From NCBI GenBank assembly GCA_046704445.1, contig JBJKRW010000050.1, positions 1 to 5,675 of the forward strand: a stretch of DNA of 5,675 nucleotides, in the 5' to 3' direction. The position numbers and the translations under genes were made by a program. Below are positions 1 to 5,510 of the stretch, in pieces (within the stretch, counting starts at the first letter, position 1; every line of letters starts with the position of its first letter). The notes under the pieces were generated by a model, which saw only the letters and a list, made by a program, of their open reading frames with translations, did no database searches and was not told the DNA's origin. This stretch comes from JBJKRW01 sp046704445 (lineage in GTDB: Bacteria > Patescibacteriota > Microgenomatia > UBA1406 > GWC2-37-13).

Positions 1-55
1 TTGCGGTCCGGTAAAAGGGATTTTGTTCGCTCAGATAACAGTATTTTGCCGACAT
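1..55 (-). CDS. Possible 5' end of an unidentified gene, cut by the window edge
   Basis: An ATG at 55-53 opens a frame that reads MSAKYCYLSEQNPFYRTA and stays open to the left edge, giving 18 codons with no stop. It lies 54 bp downstream of the ATPase stop on the same strand, so it could be the next gene in the same direction. A -10-like TATAGC preceded by TG lies in the gap, but there is no clear ribosome binding site. Eighteen codons are too few to identify a family or to exclude a chance open frame. Confidence 0.28.
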   Translation of the reverse strand, partial: MSAKYCYLSEQNPFYRTA

Positions 56-68
56 ACAACCAGTGTAG

Positions 69-109
69 AAAAAATTATGCTATAACACAAGATCGTTCAC
101 ATTTTGTGA
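69..109 (-). terminator. Weak terminator-like region after the ATPase gene
   Basis: Directly after the ATPase stop there is a small inverted repeat, TCACA/TGTGA with a 3-nt loop (97-109). It is followed on the minus strand by a second very weak stem, TTAT/ATAA (75-85), and then six T residues (positions 74-69 read on the minus strand). The stems are only 5 and 4 bp and AT-rich, so intrinsic termination here is uncertain. The same gap could instead carry the promoter of the gene starting at 55. Confidence 0.2.
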
Positions 110-1081
110 CTAGGTGTGCATGACGACCTGCAACAGTTTTTTTACGACTTCGGTGATCTGCATCCAGAATAAAGCCCAGACCCATACAAAGACCGCGAGT
201 CCCGGATTGATTCCCGTAGGCATAAATAATCCTGTTATGGCAAACAGTGTGGCAAACGCCTGGGTAATGGTTGTTGCAAGGATAACTTCGTGACTCGGAA
301 GAAATTTCCACCAGCGTTCTTTGGTACGGGCCACGTAGATAAGCATATGTCCGGAAACGGTGAGTTTCAGGAAGTACATGGTACGTACAACATCCCATGA
401 GAGGTGGGCAAAATACACAACCACAATATACATAATAATACTGTTTGCAATGCCGACCGTACCAAACATCGTACTGATAATGAACCGTTCTTTCGCATTT
501 ATTTTTGACGGTCTATTGGGGATTTTGACTTTGTCGAAGGCAAGGGAAATGATCGGTACATCATTCAAAAGCGCAATAAGGATAAGCTGTAGGGGCGTTA
601 ACGGTGAACTTTTTGCCAGTATTCCCAGTATAAGCGTCGTAATAATTAGACGGAAACTTTCCGAAATTCTGTAAACCGAATACGAATACATCCGCGCGAA
701 TATTTTCCTGCTTTCGATAATCGCGTCTTTAATGACGGAGATTCCCTGCGACAATAAGACTATATCGGCAGTTGATTTAAGTGCGTCTACCGCGTTTTTG
801 ACCGCAATACCTACGTTGGATTCCTTGAGCGCGGGAAGATCGTTTACTCCGTCTCCGGTAACCGCCACAACGAATTCTTTTTTTGCTGCTTTGACGAGCT
901 GGAATTTATGGTCCGGAAGTATTTCCGCGAATGCTCCGGTTTTGAGCAAAATATCTTTTGTTACGTGGTCCGGACCAATACGGTCAAGATCTTCCTTGGT
1001 ATAGACAATCCGGTCATTAATATCCAGTCTGTTTACCACATCCTGGCTGATTGCCTTATTGTCTCCGGTCAACATCACCAT
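110..1081 (-). CDS. P3A-type cation (H+) ATPase, C-terminal part (after an internal stop)
   Basis: This is the C-terminal 323 residues of a plasma-membrane-type P-ATPase, a pump that moves a cation, by family most likely H+, across the membrane using ATP. It begins in the P domain with the TGDN motif at residues 5-8. The hinge motif TGDGVND follows at 75-81, whose Asp pair coordinates Mg2+ in the family. After it come the membrane helices M5-M10, roughly residues 136-320. The M6 segment LLNDVPIISLAFDKV contains D174, at the position of the proton-binding Asp of plant and fungal P3A pumps. The Trp-rich end (RWWKFLP, WVWALFWMQ) is also typical. The ATG at 1081 is only five sense codons after the TAA at 1097-1099 and has no Shine-Dalgarno sequence, so independent translation is doubtful. 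On its own this part lacks the phosphorylated Asp and cannot pump. It ends with TAG. Confidence 0.85.
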   Translation of the reverse strand: MVMLTGDNKAISQDVVNRLDINDRIVYTKEDLDRIGPDHVTKDILLKTGAFAEILPDHKFQLVKAAKKEFVVAVTGDGVNDLPALKESNVGIAVKNAVDALKSTADIVLLSQGISVIKDAIIESRKIFARMYSYSVYRISESFRLIITTLILGILAKSSPLTPLQLILIALLNDVPIISLAFDKVKIPNRPSKINAKERFIISTMFGTVGIANSIIMYIVVVYFAHLSWDVVRTMYFLKLTVSGHMLIYVARTKERWWKFLPSHEVILATTITQAFATLFAITGLFMPTGINPGLAVFVWVWALFWMQITEVVKKLLQVVMHT

Positions 1082-1096
1082 ATTGATTACGTTATT

Positions 1097-2458
1097 TTAA
1101 AGAAATTCAATGACATCTTTTGTGTCCGGTCTCAGTTGATCGGAAAGACCAAGGAGTCCGATAAGCGTACAGTCATTTGGATCGTTTCCTTTGCTTTTTG
1201 CAATGGCGAGCGCGCGAATGCCTTTATGGGCGAGTTCCTGCACGTCCTTGTCCGCGGTTTTTATTGATTGGTCTGACGTACATAAAGCAAATACTTTCTG
1301 TGCCGCGCCTACGTGAATTATTGTTTTTTTGCCTTTTTCTTCGATACGAGCGGTTGCCATTTTGCGTACGGAGTCCGCGGGAATGTAGTCTTCCACCGTA
1401 TAATCGGGACTAATTTCAAGCTCTTTGGCTTTGGTCAGGATTGCATTGTTGATCGGATCGTGGTCATTACGCTGGCTCGTGGAACAGGAAAGGTTAATTA
1501 CTTCCTTTTCCGAAAAATCATTATATGTCTGTATTGATTGGATAATGATATTGTTTTCCGTAAGCGTGCCGGTTTTATCGGTAAGCAGCATGTTGACGTT
1601 GGCCAGGTCTTCGAGCGCGGAAAGCCGTCTGACGACAACCTCTTTTTGCACGAGGCGGAGTACTCCGAATTCGATGATAAGCGTCAAAACGGTCGGCAGG
1701 CTTATCGGGATTCCCGCGATAACGAGGCTTAAGCTTAAAGTTGCCAGTTCCGCGATCGGCGTATGTTCGACGTACAATACCGCAACAAGGATGACGACCG
1801 CAATGATACTGATGCCGGACAAAAACTGTGCGATACGGATGATATCCTGCTCCATAAAACTTTTTTTGTCTCCCTTTTCGACGGACAGTATGGTTTTGCC
1901 GAAATATGTTCGCGGACCGGTTGCGGTAATTTCCAGAACGCCTTCTCCGGTTGTGAGGAACGATCCGGAATATACGGTTGCGCCGGTATCTTTTTCCTGC
2001 GGAAGGGACTCACCGGTTAATGCTGCCTCATTGATGCTCACATGTTTTGCTTCGAGGATTTTTCCGTCCGCAGGTACAATCTGACCCGAGCTCATTTGTA
2101 CGACGTCGCCTCTAACCAGTTCCGCGGAAGAAACGGAGACCCATACGTTGTCCCGGAGTACTTTAACCATCAGGAGAAGGTGTTGGTTCAGTTTTTTAAT
2201 TGCCTGATCTGCCTTGAATTCCTGCCAAAATGTTATGATGACGTTGAGGAACAGTAATACAAGAATGAAAAATCCGTCGAAATCCCGCTGGGTAAAAAAA
2301 GAAAGCATGGAAGCGGCAAAAAGCATAATGGAGATAGGAGAAACGAGGAGTAAAAATAATTTTTGGAGAATATGTTTTTCCTGTTGGGGTATGACATTCG
2401 GCCCTTCTTTTTGAAGCAAAACCTGGACCTGTTCTTTGGTTAATCCTTTATATTCCAT
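1097..2458 (-). CDS. P3A-type cation (H+) ATPase, N-terminal part (ends at a premature stop)
   Basis: This is the N-terminal 453 residues of a P-type ATPase. A short cytoplasmic head (GLTKEQVQVLLQKEGPN) is typical of the cation-ATPase N-terminal domain. M1-M2 span roughly residues 31-80. The actuator domain carries TGES at 148-151, used for dephosphorylation. M3-M4 fall at about 208-270 with PISLPTVLT at 251-259, which resembles the P3A M4 signature. The phosphorylation motif DKTGTLT at 294-300 (D294) opens the P domain. The N domain follows, with VRKMATA near 364-370 and VGAAQKV near 383-389. The part ends at EFL, just before the expected TGDN segment, because of TAA at 1097-1099. The ATG at 2458 is chosen because the protein aligns from its first residues and a promoter lies just upstream. 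There is no heavy-metal-binding domain and no CPC motif, which argues against the P1B class. Confidence 0.9.
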   Translation of the reverse strand: MEYKGLTKEQVQVLLQKEGPNVIPQQEKHILQKLFLLLVSPISIMLFAASMLSFFTQRDFDGFFILVLLFLNVIITFWQEFKADQAIKKLNQHLLLMVKVLRDNVWVSVSSAELVRGDVVQMSSGQIVPADGKILEAKHVSINEAALTGESLPQEKDTGATVYSGSFLTTGEGVLEITATGPRTYFGKTILSVEKGDKKSFMEQDIIRIAQFLSGISIIAVVILVAVLYVEHTPIAELATLSLSLVIAGIPISLPTVLTLIIEFGVLRLVQKEVVVRRLSALEDLANVNMLLTDKTGTLTENNIIIQSIQTYNDFSEKEVINLSCSTSQRNDHDPINNAILTKAKELEISPDYTVEDYIPADSVRKMATARIEEKGKKTIIHVGAAQKVFALCTSDQSIKTADKDVQELAHKGIRALAIAKSKGNDPNDCTLIGLLGLSDQLRPDTKDVIEFL

Positions 2459-2473
2459 AGACTGGTATAAATC

Positions 2474-2503
2474 AGTATAGTACGGTTTTCGCAGTGATGT
2501 CCA
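2474..2503 (-). promoter_or_regulatory. Putative sigma-70-type promoter of the ATPase gene
   Basis: On the minus strand, TGGACA (2503-2498, five of six bases of TTGACA) is followed after 18 bp by TATACT (2479-2474, five of six of TATAAT). The -10 box ends 15 bp before the ATPase ATG, so the leader would be only about 8 nt and has no Shine-Dalgarno sequence. This suggests a nearly leaderless message. The call rests on matches to consensus only. Confidence 0.5.
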
Positions 2504-2522
2504 ACGAAAAAATCGTTCGTTG
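2502..2522. repeat. Small inverted repeat between the DUF5667-like gene and the ATPase gene
   Basis: CAACGAA (2502-2508) and TTCGTTG (2516-2522) are perfect 7-bp arms around a 7-nt loop. The repeat lies 14 bp past the stop of the upstream gene and overlaps the first base pairs of the ATPase -35 box. Its T-run is in the loop, not after the stem, so it is a poor intrinsic terminator. It could be an operator, a weak terminator or chance. Confidence 0.35.
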
Positions 2523-2535
2523 AAGATTTGTTTTA

Positions 2536-3369
2536 TCAGTTGTTTTTTTCCTTTGTGTTGCCTTTTCCGGCGTTGTCATTTTTATTGTTGTCTGTATTAT
2601 CTTTTTTCTGTGAGCCCGAATTTCCCGGAGTCTTTAATTTGTCCAGAGTATCGATTGTTTGCTGGATCTGCATTTGCGTGGCATCAATCTGAGTAACAAC
2701 GGTATTCTGAGAAGTCGCTGAAGGAGTCGGTACAGGAGTGGGCATAGGGTGTTCGGTGGGAACCGGTGTTTCAGTAGGATGCGGGCGGGTTGTGGGTGTC
2801 GGTTGATAATAAATCTGTTTTGAAGTAGGAGAGGGATTGACGGTAGGCGGTGCTTGCGTGGGTGAAATCTCGATAGTTTGGGTCATTTGTTGAGTCGGAA
2901 TAGTATTGTTATTAGGAATATTTTGGGTATTTGAAAGTTCTTGTTCGGAGTCCAACTGCTGTTTGGTTTGTTCAAGCTGTCCCGAAACCTTTGTCAGGGT
3001 CGTAATATATTGATCGGCCAACTGTTGTTTTTCCGCAGGATTGGACGTAGAGGTGATGGTTTTCGCGGTTTGACTGATCTGATTTGACAGATTGGAAATG
3101 CTTTGGGATGCGTGACTGGTTGCAATCACCTTTTGTGTTTCGGTCAACCTGGTTTCGGTGAGTTTGATCTGATAGGCTCCTTCTTGTCCGACCGCAGAAT
3201 ATGCTTTGACTAATACGTTTTCAAACCCTGTTTTTACCGGATACGTCATGTCTCCGGGAACACTGTTTTGAGCTATAAATACTACGATCGTGAGTAAACC
3301 AATACCAAAAAAAACAACCCATGCAATTGAACTTATGATTTTATTTATAATTTTCAGAATTTCCTTCAC
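2536..3369 (-). CDS. DUF5667-like single-pass membrane protein with Pro/Thr-rich tail
   Basis: Predicted 277 residues from the GTG at 3369. The positively charged start (VKEILKIINK) precedes one membrane helix at about 12-33. The outside part opens with VPGDMTYPVKTGFE (37-50). This resembles the DUF5667 signature (PGDxxYPVKxxxE followed by a helical hairpin), known from actinobacterial and CPR cell-surface proteins, some linked to anti-sigma factors. A Gln/Thr-rich helical or coiled-coil region runs to about 146. A Pro/Thr/Ser-rich linker follows (167-219, with PTPVPTPS), then a short helix (225-246) and a Lys/Asn/Asp-rich tail. The role is unknown; a cell-envelope or surface function is likely. 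An in-frame ATG at 3516 would add 49 residues, but these look non-domain-like and the promoter lies inside that stretch, so GTG is preferred. It ends in tandem stops, TGA then TAA. Confidence 0.75.
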   Translation of the reverse strand: MKEILKIINKIISSIAWVVFFGIGLLTIVVFIAQNSVPGDMTYPVKTGFENVLVKAYSAVGQEGAYQIKLTETRLTETQKVIATSHASQSISNLSNQISQTAKTITSTSNPAEKQQLADQYITTLTKVSGQLEQTKQQLDSEQELSNTQNIPNNNTIPTQQMTQTIEISPTQAPPTVNPSPTSKQIYYQPTPTTRPHPTETPVPTEHPMPTPVPTPSATSQNTVVTQIDATQMQIQQTIDTLDKLKTPGNSGSQKKDNTDNNKNDNAGKGNTKEKNN

Positions 3370-3376
3370 GATATTT

Positions 3377-3406
3377 ATTGTATATCGAATCGGCTCCCAA
3401 ATGCAA
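3377..3406 (-). promoter_or_regulatory. Putative leaderless promoter of the DUF5667-like gene
   Basis: TACAAT (3382-3377, minus strand) lies exactly 7 bp upstream of the GTG at 3369, the spacing at which transcription would begin on the start codon itself. An imperfect -35 box, TTGCAT (3406-3401), lies 18 bp further up. This decides the start codon: translation from the upstream ATG at 3516 would need a different promoter. Confidence 0.5.
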
Positions 3407-3521
3407 AACGTATTTACCGGGAATGACGAGTGGTTGATAAAAATCCTCTTCGTTGATACAATAGTTAGGTTCCGTATTCTTAAAGAATAACCGGCAACAG
3501 GATTGATAAACATCAATGTAC

Positions 3522-3578
3522 GGGTCCATAGCTTAACCGAAAGAGCAGTCCCGATGTAATCGGTGTTGGTTGAGAGTT
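3522..3578 (+). pseudogene. tRNA-like 5' fragment (copy A), 3' end missing
   Basis: The stretch has the layout of a tRNA 5' half. It shows an acceptor 5' strand GGGTCCA (3522-3528), TA, D-arm GCTT/GAGC (3531-3534 with 3543-3546), an anticodon arm centred on the loop ATGTAAT (3554-3560) and a variable loop TGGTT. The T-stem 5' strand is GAGAG, then the similarity ends after GTT. The expected T-loop, T-stem 3' strand and acceptor 3' strand are absent; the GIY-YIG gene starts 12 bp later. Its first bases resemble the intact tRNA-Lys at 3833 (GGGCCCATAGCTCAAC). The anticodon arm is two bases longer than in that tRNA. It cannot fold as a complete tRNA here. Confidence 0.6.
3542..3578 (+). repeat. 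37-bp direct repeat, left copy (mate at 3941-3977)
   Basis: The first 22 bases (3542-3563) are identical to 3941-3962. Over 37 bp the two copies match at 34 positions with no gap, at an offset of 399 bp. The centre is a quasi-palindrome, CCGAT-GTA-ATCGG here and the longer TCCCGAT-GTA-ATCGGGA in the right copy. The repeats bracket the GIY-YIG gene and tRNA-Lys. Confidence 0.8.
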
Positions 3579-3590
3579 GTCTTATACGCT

Positions 3591-3842
3591 ATGTATTTTG
3601 TATATATAATACAGAGCATGAAAGATAATTCATTTTATGTAGGATATACGGGCAATATTGATTCCCGAGTGAGGGAACACAATTTCGGAAGAACCGGATA
3701 TACGAAGAAAAAACGGCCTTGGAAGTTAATCTATTATGAAAAGCTGGAAACGGAAGCTCAAGCAATTAACAGAGAAAAATATTTAAAAAAATTAAAAAGC
3801 AGAATTGCTCTTGAAAAAATAATTAGGGAATCGGGCCCATAG
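3591..3842 (+). CDS. Small GIY-YIG endonuclease-family protein
   Basis: This 83-residue protein is close to a bare GIY-YIG domain, the size of the UPF0213/YhbQ-type family. The two motif strands are VYI (4-6) and YVG (16-18). The helix with the catalytic-type Arg is SRVREHN (25-31, R26), and the metal-binding-type Glu is in NREKYLKKLK (E62). The segment GRTGYTKKKRPWKLIYYE is characteristic of the family. Such proteins are nuclease-like; the cellular role of the small stand-alone members is poorly defined. The ATG at 3591 is chosen because MYFVYIIQS is the usual family start. A TTG at 3570 in the same frame would begin inside tRNA-like sequence. There is no Shine-Dalgarno sequence. Its last three codons and stop lie in the 5' end of tRNA-Lys, so the two genes overlap by 10 bp. 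It sits between two tRNA-like direct repeats. Confidence 0.88.
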   Translation: MYFVYIIQSMKDNSFYVGYTGNIDSRVREHNFGRTGYTKKKRPWKLIYYEKLETEAQAINREKYLKKLKSRIALEKIIRESGP

Positions 3843-3905
3843 CTCAACTGGCAGAGCAGCAGCCTTTTAAGCTGTTGGTTGAGAGTTCGAGTCTCTCTGG
3901 GCTCA
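3833..3905 (+). tRNA. tRNA-Lys (anticodon TTT)
   Basis: A complete 73-nt cloverleaf can be drawn. The acceptor stem is GGGCCCA (3833-3839) with TGGGCTC (3898-3904), seven pairs including one G-T. The D-arm is GCTC/GAGC (3842-3845, 3854-3857). The anticodon stem is GCAGC/GCTGT (3859-3863, 3871-3875) with loop CTTTTAA and anticodon TTT at 3866-3868. The variable loop has 5 nt. The T-arm is GAGAG/CTCTC (3881-3885, 3893-3897) with loop TTCGAGT. The discriminator is A3905. The next bases are CCC, so the full CCA is not encoded and must be added after transcription. The 5' ten bases double as the end of the GIY-YIG gene, including its TAG stop. A -10-like AATAAT lies at 3818-3823 without a good -35 box. 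Confidence 0.93.
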
Positions 3906-3940
3906 CCCGCTTACCGTTACAACTACTGCCTCTGCGAAAC

Positions 3941-3977
3941 AGAGCAGTCCCGATGTAATCGGGATTGGTTGAGTGTT
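3941..3977 (+). repeat. 37-bp direct repeat, right copy (mate at 3542-3578)
   Basis: This differs from the left copy at three positions only. It contains the perfect quasi-palindrome TCCCGATGTAATCGGGA (3948-3964), with 7-bp arms around GTA. In tRNA terms this is the anticodon arm. Its position at the recombinase end of the segment makes it a candidate recombination or attachment core, though no crossover is demonstrated. Confidence 0.8.
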
Positions 3978-3995
3978 AGAGTCTCTCTGCGCTCA
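3942..3995 (+). pseudogene. tRNA-like 3' fragment (copy C), 5' end missing
   Basis: It begins with the D-stem 3' strand GAGC (3942-3945). The anticodon arm GTCCCG/CGGGAT has loop ATGTAAT (3953-3959), in which the anticodon would be GTA. The variable loop is TGGTT and the T-arm is GAGTG/CTCTC (four of five pairs) with loop TTAGAGT. The acceptor 3' strand is TGCGCTC (3988-3994) and the discriminator A. No matching acceptor 5' strand lies upstream, so it is not a complete tRNA. Its 6-bp anticodon stem is abnormal, and a GTA anticodon would imply tRNA-Tyr, which in bacteria has a long variable arm not present here. The recombinase stop codon lies in its T-loop on the other strand. Confidence 0.6.
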
Positions 3996-5490
3996 CAAAA
4001 AAAGAAAAAGAGGAATCGCAAGGTGGGGCGCTCGCAACGCCCCCGCCCGTTGCGAGCGCCATAAAGGCAAAATTTAAATCCGCCGAAAGCCGCCGATCAT
4101 TTAAAAAGAAGTTCGAGCCGACTTTTTTTGCCATGATTGATAAATCATGGCAATTATTTTCAGCGCGCGCGATTTTTTGCGCCTGTAAGGCGCAATTTAC
4201 GAATTCTCTCATAGGTTCGAGCCAACAACTTCCATTTTTCTCAACTTGCGATATTTTCTCTGTTAATCTTAGTTTTTCTTCAAACAATTCATTTTTCTTT
4301 TGTTTGTAAATTTCCGGTTCAATAACTTGATCGAGGTATCCGTCAAGAAGTCTGTTTAACTTGATTTCTGTTTCCTGAATTTCCCCATTTATTTGTTTAG
4401 TTTCTGTTTCGATATTTTGCTTGTCTTTTTGTTCAGCTCCGGTGATCCATTTTTCAAAATATGGTTCCCAACCTTCGTGCAAGCCGCAATCACGGACAAT
4501 TTCTCTTATTTGTTTTTCTGCCTCGGATTCAGAAATATATTTTTGATTGCAAGGTTTTAGTTTTTTCGTACAGCGATAGTAAATAAATGTTTGACCTGTT
4601 CCATTTTTGTATTTTTTAGTGTGTTGTTCTGCCGTGATTGCGGCGCCACATTCGCCGCAGGTCGCCAGACCTGCAACAGCGAAATTGTGGCCTTTTTGTC
4701 TTGGTCTTTCGATTTTCTCAATTTGTTTCTGCACTTCATCAAACAGATTTTTGCTGATAAAGGTTTTGTGAGTAGCTTGATAATATTCTCCGGCGTATTT
4801 CAAAATGCCCAGATAAAATCTGTTTGCTAGCATATTTTTTACTTGGCCAACTTTTACGGGTTTTTCTCCTTCCCGCTTAATTCCAAACTTGAACATAAAT
4901 TGAGAAACAGCAGTAAAAGAAATATTGCCATCAGCAAAAAGCTGAAATGCTTTCTTTACCACTTTTGATTTTTCCTCATCAACATCAATTCCCCTCGTTT
5001 TTGGATTGTTGATGTATCCGTATGGCGCTTTACTTGGCCAAACACCGTTACGAAGTTTTTGCCTGTTTCCTCGTTTGACATTTTCGGACAGGTTATCAAC
5101 ATAATATTTTGATTGGCCAAAGGCGATTGAGAGCATGAATTTCCCTTGAGGTGTACTTTCGAACCAAAACGAGGGGAATTTCAAATCAAGGAGTTTTCCG
5201 GTATCCAAAAGATAAATAACTTTTCCGCCGTCGATTGAGTTTCTCGCAAGACGATCTGGATGCCATGAAAGTATTCCATTGGCTTCGCTTTTTTCTATTT
5301 TCTTTAGAACCAGCGCAAATTGCTCTCTGCCTGGAATTTTGGCAGTTCTGGCCTCTGTGATGAATTCAGAGACGATTAGTCCCTCTCTCACAGCAAATTC
5401 CTTGAGTTCGGCAATTTGCGCTTCTATAGACAAAATTTGTTTGTCCTTTTCGTCAGTAGATTTTCGACAATAAGCGATGTATTTCAACAT
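3976..5490 (-). CDS. Large serine recombinase (resolvase/integrase family)
   Basis: This 504-residue protein should catalyse site-specific DNA strand exchange through a 5'-phosphoserine link. The N-terminal resolvase domain (about 1-145) has the nucleophile S11 in YCRKSTDEK, the arginine R9, and the DRLAR motif at 79-83. The Recombinase domain (about 150-260) contains the family-like WPSKAPYGY. A zinc ribbon has Cys pairs at 278/281 and 307/314, then a long charged coiled coil (about 354-418). The family-like C-terminal segment is KKVGSNFFLNDRRL. Residues from about 466 to 498 are encoded by the left inverted repeat. The last six (VSAERL) and the stop come from the tRNA-like flank, so the tail after LNFAF is probably not ancestral. 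The ATG at 5490 fits the family start; a TATAAA box lies 4 bp upstream and there is no Shine-Dalgarno sequence. No other cargo gene is visible. Confidence 0.93.
   Translation of the reverse strand: MLKYIAYCRKSTDEKDKQILSIEAQIAELKEFAVREGLIVSEFITEARTAKIPGREQFALVLKKIEKSEANGILSWHPDRLARNSIDGGKVIYLLDTGKLLDLKFPSFWFESTPQGKFMLSIAFGQSKYYVDNLSENVKRGNRQKLRNGVWPSKAPYGYINNPKTRGIDVDEEKSKVVKKAFQLFADGNISFTAVSQFMFKFGIKREGEKPVKVGQVKNMLANRFYLGILKYAGEYYQATHKTFISKNLFDEVQKQIEKIERPRQKGHNFAVAGLATCGECGAAITAEQHTKKYKNGTGQTFIYYRCTKKLKPCNQKYISESEAEKQIREIVRDCGLHEGWEPYFEKWITGAEQKDKQNIETETKQINGEIQETEIKLNRLLDGYLDQVIEPEIYKQKKNELFEEKLRLTEKISQVEKNGSCWLEPMREFVNCALQAQKIARAENNCHDLSIMAKKVGSNFFLNDRRLSADLNFAFMALATGGGVASAPPCDSSFSFFVSAERL
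3999..4095 (+). repeat. 97-bp terminal inverted repeat, left copy
   Basis: This is the perfect reverse complement of 5579-5675, compared base by base. The outer end is A-rich (AAAAAGAAAAAGAGG), the middle holds a strong GC-rich hairpin, and the inner end is AAATCCGCCGAAAGCCGCCG. The pairing stops at 4096 on the inside. Since the right copy ends at the window edge, the true outer limit is unknown. It includes the 3' part of the recombinase reading frame. Confidence 0.95.
4027..4060. repeat. Strong GC-rich hairpin inside the left inverted repeat
   Basis: GGCGCTCGCAACG (4027-4039) and CGTTGCGAGCGCC (4048-4060) are perfect 13-bp arms around an 8-nt C-rich loop. On the minus strand it lies within the recombinase reading frame and is followed, about 15 bases on, by a T-rich tract. 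It could fold in RNA as a terminator-like or protective stem, or as a cruciform in DNA. Confidence 0.85.
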
Positions 5491-5510
5491 ATTTTTTATA
5501 AGTTCTTTAA

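Larger units (their letters stand above)
110..2458 (-). pseudogene. Full P3A-type ATPase locus interrupted by one in-frame TAA
   Basis: Read straight through the stop, the locus gives 782 sense codons with every diagnostic P-type motif in order: TGES, PTVLT in M4, DKTGTLT, TGDN and TGDGVND. About 780-800 residues is a usual size for prokaryotic P3A pumps. The TAA at 1097-1099 lies between DTKDVIEFL and NNVINMVMLTGD. The distance from DTK to TGD equals that in family members as I recall them, and the stop falls where many carry Lys. A single AAA-to-TAA change therefore explains the break, and no frameshift is needed. It may be a real nonsense mutation, a sequencing or assembly error, or a population variant. 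Nothing suggests TAA recoding, and the rest of the locus shows no other decay, so the event would be recent. Confidence 0.75.

Noticed and set aside
1097..1105. Programmed frameshift at the T/A-rich stop context in the ATPase
   Set aside because: Both halves are in the same frame, so a frameshift would not join them, and the TTTAAAA run is not in the slippery phase.
1425..2084. Long plus-strand open frame of 219 residues
   Set aside because: It is antisense to the conserved actuator, M4 and DKTGTLT regions of the ATPase. Its translation is Ser/Thr/Arg-rich without domain features.
2502..2522. Intrinsic terminator for the DUF5667-like gene
   Set aside because: The 7-bp stem has its T-run in the loop and no T-tract after the stem, so it is listed only as an inverted repeat.
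2533..2538. UGA recoded as an amino acid, as in some Patescibacteria
   Set aside because: No conserved gene here contains an in-frame TGA. The only gene ending in TGA has TAA directly after it, and the product has a plausible end.
3341..3529. Minus-strand open frame of 62 residues starting MDPYIDVYQ
   Set aside because: Its start lies in the tRNA-like copy A, it overlaps the promoter and first 29 bases of the DUF5667-like gene, and I recognise no domain. It may be a gene remnant, but the sequence does not settle this.
3942..3995. A functional tRNA-Tyr (GTA) at copy C
   Set aside because: There is no 5' acceptor strand, the anticodon stem is 6 bp, and the long variable arm expected of bacterial tRNA-Tyr is missing.
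3522..3997. CRISPR array or short-repeat array
   Set aside because: Only two imperfect copies of the 37-bp repeat exist, 399 bp apart, with genes between them, and their sequence is tRNA-derived.
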